Shown piece after piece: positions 1 through 5,298 of a stretch of DNA of 5,298 nt. Position numbers and translations under genes: made by a program. Each line of letters opens with the position of its first letter. Position 1 is the first letter of the stretch. The notes beneath the pieces were generated by a model. That model did not search any database and was not told the DNA's origin. It saw nothing but the letters and a program-made list of their open reading frames with translations. The DNA comes from Eubacteriales Family XIII. Incertae Sedis bacterium (GTDB taxonomy: Bacteria; Bacillota; Clostridia; Peptostreptococcales; Anaerovoracaceae). The stretch lies in NCBI GenBank assembly GCA_031269205.1, contig JAISZM010000142.1:1-5298 (forward strand), written 5' to 3'.

Positions 1-1175
1 GCGGCTGTTACGACATGGTCGCGAAGGCGTACGAGGCCGGCTGGGCCGGCGTGTTTTTCAAGACCGTCGGCATCTTCGTCGCGGACGAGTGCTCGCCGCG
101 CTTCGACAACACGAACAAAGAGGGTCTGCCGTGGCTCGGCTTCAAGAACATGGAGCAGATATCAGACAAACCCACGGAGCAGAACTTCGAGTATATATTC
201 CGCCTCAAGCGAGATTATCCCGATAAGATAATGGTGGCTTCCATCATGGGCGGCTCGAACGATGAGTGGACGAAGCTCGCGAAGATGTGCGAACAGGCGG
301 GAGCGGATCTCATAGAGGGTAACTTCTCATGTCCGCAGATGACGAGCCACGCGATGGGTAGCGACGTTGGAACGAACCTGCGTCTCGTCAAGCAGTACGC
401 GAAAGCCGTCGCGAAGGCCACGGACATACCGTTCATCGCAAAGATGACGCCGAATCTCACGGACATGGTAGCCCCCGCGAAGGCAGCCGTTGATGGCGGC
501 GCGGCCGGAATTTCGGCCATCAACACCATCAAGTCGATCACGAACATCGAACTCGACACGCTCACGGCCATGCCCGTTGTCAACGGAAAATCGTCGATAT
601 CAGGGTATTCCGGCGCGGCCGTCAGACCCATAGCGCTCAGGTTCATCGCGAACATGCTTCAGGACGAGCAGCTGGGGGACGTGCACGTGTCCGGCATAGG
701 CGGCATCGAGACGTGGCGCGACGCACTCGAATTCCTGCTGCTCGGCTGCCGCAACGTGCAGGTCACGACGGCCATCATGCAGTACGGCTACCGCATCGTC
801 GAGGACATGATAAGCGGCCTGTCGCACTGGATGGACGAGCGCGGTTACAAAAAGCTCGACGACTTTATTGGCAAGGCGCTGCCGAACATCATCCCCGCAG
901 AGGAACTCGATAGGAGCTACAAACTGCAGGTCAAATTCGACGAGCGCAAATGCACGGGCTGCGGCCGCTGCTATCTGTCGTGCTACGACGCGGCGCATCA
1001 GGCCATCATATGGAACGAGAAGAAGCGCTTGCCCGAACTCGACGCCGAAAAATGTGTGGGTTGTCACCTCTGCCTGAACGTCTGCCCCGTACAGGACTGC
1101 ATCATACCGGGCGAGATAGCGTGGAAGCCGGGCGCGAAACGGCACAAGGTCGTGAAGCAGGTGGCGTTCGACTGA
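1..1175 (+). CDS. preA: NAD-dependent dihydropyrimidine dehydrogenase subunit PreA (5' truncated)
   Basis: This is the catalytic, FMN- and Fe-S-containing subunit of bacterial dihydropyrimidine dehydrogenase, which with PreT reduces uracil or thymine at the expense of NADH in the cytoplasm. The frame is open from base 3 (GCYDM), so the true start lies upstream; roughly 20-25 residues are missing compared with E. coli PreA. Numbering from the Met at 15, residues 1-290 form a dihydroorotate-dehydrogenase-like TIM barrel with EAGWAGVFFKT (7-17), the catalytic loop NFSCPQM (103-109, catalytic Cys at 106), INTIKSI and the phosphate-binding segment SGIGGIETWRDALEF (226-240). The C-terminal ferredoxin domain has two CxxCxxCxxxC sets: Cys 313/316/319/323 and Cys 347/350/353/357, for two [4Fe-4S] clusters. 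The catalytic loop lacks the usual CPHGM histidine, so the exact substrate is less certain than the family. A partner preT-like gene may lie upstream (inference). It converges on tuf. Confidence 0.9.
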   Translation, partial: GCYDMVAKAYEAGWAGVFFKTVGIFVADECSPRFDNTNKEGLPWLGFKNMEQISDKPTEQNFEYIFRLKRDYPDKIMVASIMGGSNDEWTKLAKMCEQAGADLIEGNFSCPQMTSHAMGSDVGTNLRLVKQYAKAVAKATDIPFIAKMTPNLTDMVAPAKAAVDGGAAGISAINTIKSITNIELDTLTAMPVVNGKSSISGYSGAAVRPIALRFIANMLQDEQLGDVHVSGIGGIETWRDALEFLLLGCRNVQVTTAIMQYGYRIVEDMISGLSHWMDERGYKKLDDFIGKALPNIIPAEELDRSYKLQVKFDERKCTGCGRCYLSCYDAAHQAIIWNEKKRLPELDAEKCVGCHLCLNVCPVQDCIIPGEIAWKPGAKRHKVVKQVAFD

Positions 1176-1224
1176 TCCGAGGCATCGCGGCAATAACAAT
1201 AAGATAAAGTCCGATTGTGGAATA

Positions 1225-1255
1225 ACAAAGGAGCGGCGTCAGCCGCTCCTCTTGT
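1225..1255 (+). terminator. Bidirectional hairpin terminator between preA and tuf
   Basis: A perfect 9-bp stem, AGGAGCGGC (1229-1237) and GCCGCTCCT (1242-1250), closes a GTCA loop. It is extended by ACAA (1225-1228) pairing with TTGT (1252-1255) across one bulged C. It starts 49 bases after the preA stop. On the plus strand a loose T/G-rich run follows rather than a clean T tract. On the minus strand the stem is followed by TTTGTTATT, so it could also stop tuf transcripts about 180 bases beyond the tuf stop. Position between convergent genes and stem strength support a terminator; which gene it mainly serves is inference. Confidence 0.75.
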
Positions 1256-1302
1256 GAGTTTGTGATTGTTGTTGTGTCTTTTGCCCGCTTCCGTCATGTA
1301 AG

Positions 1303-1411
1303 GCGCAGGATCTTGCGTGTAGGTCGCGCGAACCGCGAAGCGGGCGATGAGGGCGCGTACTCAGACGTACGTAACCGAATCGCACGCGAAGCGTTCGCGC
1401 GAGATTCGCGC
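1303..1411. repeat. Cluster of inverted and direct repeats beside the tuf 3' end
   Basis: This non-coding stretch is unusually rich in self-complementarity. A small hairpin has arms CGCAG (1304-1308) and TTGCG (1313-1317) with a GATC loop. A long-range 9-bp pair joins TCGCGCGAA (1324-1332) to TTCGCGCGA (1394-1402). Inside it are CCGC-GAA-GCGG (1333-1343) and CGTAC-TCAGAC-GTACG (1356-1371), giving a possible multi-branched fold. CGCGAAGCG occurs twice in direct orientation (1334-1342 and 1385-1393). Two short hairpins, CGCGAA-GCG-TTCGCG (1385-1399) and GCGCGA-GAT-TCGCGC (1397-1411), overlap the long-range arm and would compete with it. It may be a dispersed intergenic repeat, a structured tuf 3' UTR, or both. 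No family is recognised and no ORF is credible here. Confidence 0.45.
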
Positions 1412-1428
1412 AAAAGACAAGCCTTACC

Positions 1429-2622
<1,194 letters not shown>

Positions 2623-2631
2623 TTTACTGAT

Positions 2632-2640
2632 ACCTCCTTA
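2632..2640 (-). promoter_or_regulatory. Strong ribosome binding site of tuf
   Basis: TAAGGAGGT on the minus strand is an almost full-length anti-16S match, 9 bases ahead of the tuf ATG. It fixes the start at 2622 and fits the high expression of EF-Tu. Confidence 0.92.
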
Positions 2641-2678
2641 TATCGCGTAATATACGTTTTTTCACTTAAAAACTATCG

Positions 2679-2734
2679 CCCGATTATTATAAAGCAAAAG
2701 GGCCGACTTGTAAACAGTGCGCAGTATTTTTTTT
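2679..2734 (-). promoter_or_regulatory. Sigma-A promoter of tuf with upstream A-tract
   Basis: On the minus strand a TTTACA -35 box (2709-2714) and a perfect TATAAT -10 box (2686-2691) are separated by exactly 17 bases. The predicted start of transcription is near 2679, giving a leader of about 57 bases. An uninterrupted run of eight A on the minus strand (2727-2734) falls at about -48 to -55, where an UP element contacts the RNA polymerase alpha C-terminal domains. All elements are seen in sequence; the start site and UP function are inferred. Confidence 0.85.
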
Positions 2735-2742
2735 CGTTCCGC

Positions 2743-2764
2743 GGCTCACATCGGGCTCACATCG
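2743..2764. repeat. Perfect tandem duplication of an 11-bp unit
   Basis: GGCTCACATCG occurs twice with no gap (2743-2753 and 2754-2764) in the divergent control region between tuf and metG. The unit is close to one helical turn, and the second copy covers the place where a -35 box would sit for the TATAAT at 2776. This could be an operator with two same-face sites or a simple slippage duplication; the sequence alone does not decide. Confidence 0.6.
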
Positions 2765-2775
2765 TCACTTTTAGG

Positions 2776-2781
2776 TATAAT
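2776..2781 (+). promoter_or_regulatory. TATAAT -10 box in front of the small ORF
   Basis: A perfect TATAAT lies 6 bases before the ATG at 2788, so transcription would be expected to start at or within a base or two of that ATG. There is no good -35 hexamer 16-18 bases upstream and no TGn extension; the expected -35 place is occupied by the 11-bp tandem repeat. It may drive the small ORF and metG together, possibly with help from an activator (inference). Confidence 0.45.
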
Positions 2782-2787
2782 AGGGTC

Positions 2788-2940
2788 ATGGAAAATTTAC
2801 GTTATGCCATAGGGGGAGTGTCCTTCATCTTTGCCATGAGTTGCGCGGGCGCGGCGGCGGTGATGTGGTATTATAATAGTAGTGTAACATTGTCGTTGCG
2901 GGTTTCCGATAATTTTGCAACGGTTAAAACAATGTTATAG
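2788..2940 (+). CDS. Possible small single-pass membrane protein (50 aa), unknown function
   Basis: I do not recognise this ORF. It begins MENLRYAIGG, and residues about 7-29 form one hydrophobic stretch rich in Ile, Phe, Ala and Gly that ends in WYY. This is followed by a short polar tail of about 20 residues with Arg38 and Lys47 and no cysteine motif. It looks like a small transmembrane protein with a short N-terminal tail. Its TATAAT box lies only 6 bases upstream and there is no usable SD, so translation would have to be leaderless or weak. The stop at 2938-2940 lies at the end of the inverted repeat in the metG leader, and metG starts 47 bases later, so it could act as a leader ORF. The frame is also open far upstream as antisense to tuf; only this last part lies outside tuf. 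Chance is a real alternative. Confidence 0.35.
   Translation: MENLRYAIGGVSFIFAMSCAGAAAVMWYYNSSVTLSLRVSDNFATVKTML
2866..2877 (+). promoter_or_regulatory. Candidate promoter for metG, overlapping the small ORF
   Basis: A perfect TATAAT (2872-2877) overlaps a TGG-TATTAT extended -10 arrangement (2866-2874). No convincing -35 box is present upstream in the GC-rich run. Transcription would begin around 2881-2884, immediately before the first arm of the long inverted repeat, giving a metG leader of about 105 bases that opens with a hairpin. Function is inferred. Confidence 0.45.
2885..2937 (+). promoter_or_regulatory. Long two-part stem-loop in the metG leader
   Basis: TAACATTGT (2885-2893) is the exact reverse complement of ACAATGTTA (2929-2937). 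Immediately inside, CGTTGC (2894-2899) pairs exactly with GCAACG (2917-2922), leaving a 17-base apical loop and a 6-base bulge, GTTAAA (2923-2928), on the 3' side only. That makes 15 perfect base pairs upstream of metG. No T tract follows directly, so it is not a simple terminator. The T-box signature known from many Bacillota aminoacyl-tRNA synthetase leaders is not seen. It may be a protective 5' hairpin, an uncharacterised regulatory RNA element or a DNA operator. Confidence 0.55.
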
Positions 2941-2976
2941 AGCAATAATGTAATGAAGTCTTTTTGCGGATGGGAC

Positions 2977-2982
2977 GGGAGG
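2977..2982 (+). promoter_or_regulatory. Ribosome binding site choosing the metG start
   Basis: GGGAGG with its core 5 bases ahead of the ATG at 2988 supports that start. The in-frame TTG at 2964 and ATG at 2970 have no SD and would add residues outside the conserved MetRS N-terminus. Confidence 0.85.
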
Positions 2983-2987
2983 AGCAG

Positions 2988-4646
2988 ATGGCTGAAAAAA
3001 GCACCTATTACATAACGACGCCGATATACTACCCGAGTGCGAATCTGCACGTCGGGCATACCTACTGCACGGTCATGGCCGACGCCATGGCGCGGTTCAA
3101 GAGGCTTCGGGGCTATGACGTGATGTTCCTCACGGGTACGGATGAGCACGGGCAGAAGATACAGCAGATCGCGGAGGAAGTGGGCGATACGCCTAAGGAG
3201 TACGTGGATCGCGTCGTCGCGGACATAAAGGAACTTTGGTCAGTCATGGAGATCAGCTACGACGACTTCATCCGCACAACCGAGGATCGGCACAAGCGCC
3301 GCGTACAGGAGATATTCCGTAAGATCTATGAGGCGGGAGACATATATCGCGGCGTCTACGAGGGTTGGTACTGCACGCCCTGCGAGTCGTTCTGGACGGA
3401 CACGCAGCTGCGGAACGCGAAGTGCCCCGACTGCGGGCGCGAGGTGGTCAGGGCGAAGGAGGACGCGTACTTTTTCAAGCTCTCCGCGTACGCGGACCGA
3501 TTGCTCGCGCTCTACGAGGAGCATCCCGAGTTTCTCGAGCCGGAAACGCGTCGCAACGAGATGACGCGGTTCATAAAGCAGGGACTCGAAGATCTCTGTA
3601 TATCGCGCTCATCCTTCGATTGGGGCATCGAGGTCCCCATAGAGGAAGGGCAGGTCATCTACGTGTGGCTCGACGCGTTGTCGAACTACATCACGGCGCT
3701 TGGCTGGCCGACCGTGGACGGGACTCCCGGCGAGCACGACAAGTACGACAAATACTGGCCGGCCGACGTGCATCTCGTCGGCAAGGAGATCGTGAGGTTT
3801 CATTCGATCATATGGCCCGCCATGCTCATGTCGCTCGGCTACCCGCTGCCTAAGAAGGTTCTCGGCCACGGCTGGCTGCTGCTTGACGGCGGCAAATTAT
3901 CGAAATCAAAGCTCGCCGAAGCGGGTCAGGACAAGGCGAGGCGTAACATCGTCGATCCTGTCGAACTGATAGAGCGGTACGGGGTGGACGCGTTGAAATA
4001 CTTCCTGTTGCGCGAATACACCTTCGGTCAGGACGGGCAGTTCACGACGGAGACGATGCTGCAGCGCGTCAATAGCGACCTCGCCAATGACCTCGGCAAT
4101 CTGCTGTCGCGGACGACGGGCATGAACGACAAGTATTTCGGCGGCGTCATAGAGCGGCCGGTCGCGCTGTTTGCGGACGGACCAATAACGTCGGCGGAGA
4201 CGGCCGTAGACGTGGCCGTAGACGCCAGGGACGGGGAACTCATCGCGCTCGCGCTCGGCGCGGCTGCGAAGGTTGAGCGGCATATGGACAGCTTCGAGTT
4301 CAATCGCGCGCTCGAAACGATATGGGAGCTGATATCGCGCAGCAACAAGTACATCGACGAGACAGAGCCGTGGACGCTGGCAAAAACCGACGGCGACAGA
4401 GAGAGGCTCGGTCAGGTTCTCTACAACTTGGCGGAGTCGCTGCGCATAGTTTCCGTACTCATACAGCCCTACCTGCATTGGTCGTCGGAGAAGATAAGGG
4501 AGCAGTTGGGTCTGGATTCCGGAGCCGTCGTATGGGGCGACGCGCAAGTGTTCGGCCTCGAGGCCGCGTACCGCACGGCAAAGGGGGAGAACCTTTTCCC
4601 GCGCATCGACATAGAGAAAGAGTTTGCTTCGATAGCGGAAGGATAA
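2988..4646 (+). CDS. metG: Methionyl-tRNA synthetase
   Basis: A class I synthetase that charges tRNA-Met (initiator and elongator) with methionine in the cytoplasm. The product is 552 residues from the ATG at 2988. Visible in order: TTPIYYPSANLHVGH with the HIGH-type motif at 21-24, FLTGTDEHGQ (47-56), a zinc knuckle with Cys 129/132 and Cys 146/149 (CTPC...CPDC), YVWLDALSNYI of the methionine pocket (225-235), LVGKEIVRFH (263-272), and the KMSKS-type motif as KLSKS (303-307). The anticodon-binding helical domain follows (about 350-530, with ETEPWTLAK). Two oddities stand out. The KMSKS loop carries about ten extra residues where the family usually has KSKGNVVDP. The protein also ends near LFPRI, without the Trbp111-like C-terminal tRNA-binding domain found in many Bacillota MetRS of about 650 residues. 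tatD follows after one base. Confidence 0.97.
   Translation: MAEKSTYYITTPIYYPSANLHVGHTYCTVMADAMARFKRLRGYDVMFLTGTDEHGQKIQQIAEEVGDTPKEYVDRVVADIKELWSVMEISYDDFIRTTEDRHKRRVQEIFRKIYEAGDIYRGVYEGWYCTPCESFWTDTQLRNAKCPDCGREVVRAKEDAYFFKLSAYADRLLALYEEHPEFLEPETRRNEMTRFIKQGLEDLCISRSSFDWGIEVPIEEGQVIYVWLDALSNYITALGWPTVDGTPGEHDKYDKYWPADVHLVGKEIVRFHSIIWPAMLMSLGYPLPKKVLGHGWLLLDGGKLSKSKLAEAGQDKARRNIVDPVELIERYGVDALKYFLLREYTFGQDGQFTTETMLQRVNSDLANDLGNLLSRTTGMNDKYFGGVIERPVALFADGPITSAETAVDVAVDARDGELIALALGAAAKVERHMDSFEFNRALETIWELISRSNKYIDETEPWTLAKTDGDRERLGQVLYNLAESLRIVSVLIQPYLHWSSEKIREQLGLDSGAVVWGDAQVFGLEAAYRTAKGENLFPRIDIEKEFASIAEG
4200..4223 (+). repeat. Imperfect 12-bp tandem duplication inside metG
   Basis: ACGGCCGTAGAC (4200-4211) is followed directly by GTGGCCGTAGAC (4212-4223), two mismatches in twelve, encoding TAVD then VAVD. 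The frame is preserved. The site is a variable, acidic linker-like part of the anticodon-binding region, which should tolerate it. It looks like replication slippage. Confidence 0.55.
4637..4642 (+). promoter_or_regulatory. Ribosome binding site of tatD inside the metG end
   Basis: GGAAGG lies 5 bases before the ATG at 4648 and within the last metG codons. With one base between the metG stop and this ATG, it supports translational coupling and a metG-tatD operon. Confidence 0.8.
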
Positions 4647-4647
4647 T

Positions 4648-5298
4648 ATGATCGTACTGTTTGACTCACACGCGCATATAAACAATGAATCGTATGACGA
4701 CGTCAGGCGCGCGGAGGTGATTTCCGCCGTCGAAAATTCCGATGTGGGCTACGTCGTGGACATCGGCTTTAATGTCGAGAGTTCCGGGTTGGCGGCGGCT
4801 CACGCGGCGTCCTATCCGTGGTGCTACGCAGCCGTCGGCGTGCATCCGTGCGAGGTTTCGAGCATGACGGACGCATCGATAGAAACGTTGCGCTCGCTCG
4901 CCGCGAAGAAGGATGTGGTCGCGATAGGAGAGATAGGACTCGACTATCACTACGACGACGCGCCTTCGGCCGACGAGCAGAGGTATTGGTTCGGGCGTCA
5001 ACTCGCTCTCGGTATCGAGCTTGGTATGCCTGTGACGATACATGATCGCGAGAGCGGTGGCGAGACGCTTGAGATATTGAAAAGCGGAGGGGCTTTCGCG
5101 GCGTCCCGCGCGGCCGCGTTCTCGCGGGGCGGAGCGGTTGGCGTCGGGCGAGCTGAGGACGCGAAGCTGTCTGGCAGCGGAGCGCGCGGCGATGTCGACA
5201 CCGGGCGCGGCAATATAGATGGTGCGCAACGAGTGGACGACGACGGTTTTCCCGACGCGCGTACCTGCTGCACTGTTTCAGCGGAGACGCGGACGAGG
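4648..5298 (+). CDS. TatD-family metal-dependent hydrolase, 3' truncated and with a disrupted frame
   Basis: TatD/YabD proteins are amidohydrolase-fold phosphodiesterases or DNases with a two-metal site, acting in the cytoplasm. The first 145 residues are typical: DSHAHI with metal ligands His8 and His10, GVHP (64-67), GEIGLDYHY with bridging Glu95 (94-102), and VTIHDRES with His132. After LEILK (141-145) the same frame stays open to the window edge but becomes a low-complexity Gly/Ala/Arg/Asp-rich segment. The next family motif, LLHCFSG with a further metal-binding His, appears only at 5265-5285 and in the -1 frame, 188 bases past LEILK instead of the usual 30-50. So this copy has an insert of about 140-150 bases and a frame change, or it carries an assembly error. 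It directly follows metG, as in many Bacillota, where rnmV and ksgA often come next. The final Asp motif is outside the window. Confidence 0.8.
   Translation, partial: MIVLFDSHAHINNESYDDVRRAEVISAVENSDVGYVVDIGFNVESSGLAAAHAASYPWCYAAVGVHPCEVSSMTDASIETLRSLAAKKDVVAIGEIGLDYHYDDAPSADEQRYWFGRQLALGIELGMPVTIHDRESGGETLEILKSGGAFAASRAAAFSRGGAVGVGRAEDAKLSGSGARGDVDTGRGNIDGAQRVDDDGFPDARTCCTVSAETRTR
5086..5264 (+). other. Unexplained GC-rich insert segment within tatD
   Basis: This segment separates two conserved TatD blocks that are normally nearly adjacent. In the starting frame it has no stop and encodes a Gly/Ala/Arg/Ser/Asp-rich stretch resembling no TatD region I know. In the -1 frame there is a TGA at 5154-5156, so a shift into the HCFSG frame must occur after it. 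In the third frame there is a TAG at 5216-5218. It contains short palindromes: CGCGGCCGCG (5109-5118), a CCGCG-TTCT-CGCGG hairpin (5114-5127) and TGTCGACA (5193-5200). I see no clear terminal inverted repeats or target-site duplication, so it is not called a mobile element. Confidence 0.55.
5262..5298 (+). other. Displaced continuation of TatD in the -1 frame
   Basis: Read with codons beginning at 5262, the sequence gives YLLHCFSGDADE up to the window edge. This matches the family block (G/x)(V/I/L)(L/M)HCFSG that follows the IH(D/S)RE block in TatD and supplies a metal-binding His. In the frame of the tatD start the same bases read TCCTVSAETRTR, which has no family meaning. This is direct evidence that the gene continues in another frame. 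Confidence 0.75.

Noticed and set aside
600..1199. Minus-strand ORF of 199 codons opposite preA
   Set aside because: The sequence is Arg/Ala/Val-rich with no family features, typical of antisense frames in GC-rich genes, and it covers conserved preA motifs.
2727..2734. Run of eight T on the plus strand as a terminator
   Set aside because: No stable hairpin precedes it, and nothing on the plus strand ends nearby. It fits better as the A-tract upstream of the tuf promoter.
2941..2987. T-box or SAM-type riboswitch upstream of metG
   Set aside because: The conserved T-box sequence and a terminator/antiterminator pair are absent, and no SAM-riboswitch core was seen. The leader is short.
2964..2987. 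Earlier metG starts (TTG at 2964, ATG at 2970)
   Set aside because: Neither has an SD at a proper distance, and the SD GGGAGG points to the ATG at 2988, where MetRS homology begins.
3906..4685. Minus-strand ORF of 259 codons opposite metG
   Set aside because: It lies antisense to conserved MetRS coding sequence, has no SD and no recognisable domain.
5245..5253. Programmed -1 frameshift signal in tatD
   Set aside because: The sequence does not form a canonical slippery heptamer in the zero frame, TatD proteins are not known to need recoding, and the large extra segment favours an insertion or error.
4666..5273. Minus-strand ORFs of 187 and 91 codons opposite tatD, crossing the insert
   Set aside because: They run antisense to the conserved TatD N-terminal blocks and have low-complexity Arg/Pro/Ser composition. 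I considered whether the insert carries its own minus-strand gene but found no start signal or domain.

Overview
The window reads as a GC-rich bacterial chromosome segment, most likely from an anaerobic Bacillota (Clostridia-like) lineage. The basis is a Clostridia-like EF-Tu, a PreA-type iron-sulfur flavoprotein, the metG-tatD gene order usual in Bacillota, and strong AAGGAGG-type ribosome binding sites. Isoleucine is often encoded by ATA despite the high GC, which suggests an uncultured or under-sampled clostridial group. The phylum is an inference; nothing here fixes the genus.

Layout. (1) Positions 1-1175, plus strand: the 3' part of preA, a dihydropyrimidine dehydrogenase catalytic subunit with two [4Fe-4S] clusters, cut at the left edge. 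(2) 1176-1428: a convergent intergenic stretch with a strong hairpin that can terminate from both sides and a compact set of inverted and direct repeats next to the tuf stop. (3) 1429-2622, minus strand: a complete tuf gene (EF-Tu) standing alone, with a very good SD and a near-consensus sigma-A promoter backed by an A-tract. (4) 2623-2987: a divergent control region with the tuf promoter, a tandem 11-bp repeat, a TATAAT box directly in front of a possible 50-residue single-pass membrane protein, a second TATAAT box and a long hairpin in the metG leader. (5) 2988-4646, plus strand: complete metG (methionyl-tRNA synthetase). (6) 4648-5298, plus strand: the start of a TatD-family metal-dependent hydrolase gene, cut by the right edge and carrying an unexpected insert plus a frame disruption.

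The genes are mostly housekeeping. metG and tatD are separated by one base and are almost certainly co-transcribed; in Bacillota this pair is often followed by rnmV and ksgA, which would lie beyond the window. tuf and metG both serve translation but are divergently transcribed. preA belongs to pyrimidine catabolism and is an unrelated neighbour that ends against tuf.

No mobile element, CRISPR array, tRNA, rRNA or recognisable riboswitch was seen. The points most worth a second look are the tatD reading-frame disruption, the insertion in the MetRS KMSKS loop, the PreA active-site loop lacking the usual histidine, the small membrane ORF with an apparently leaderless start, and the structured metG leader.
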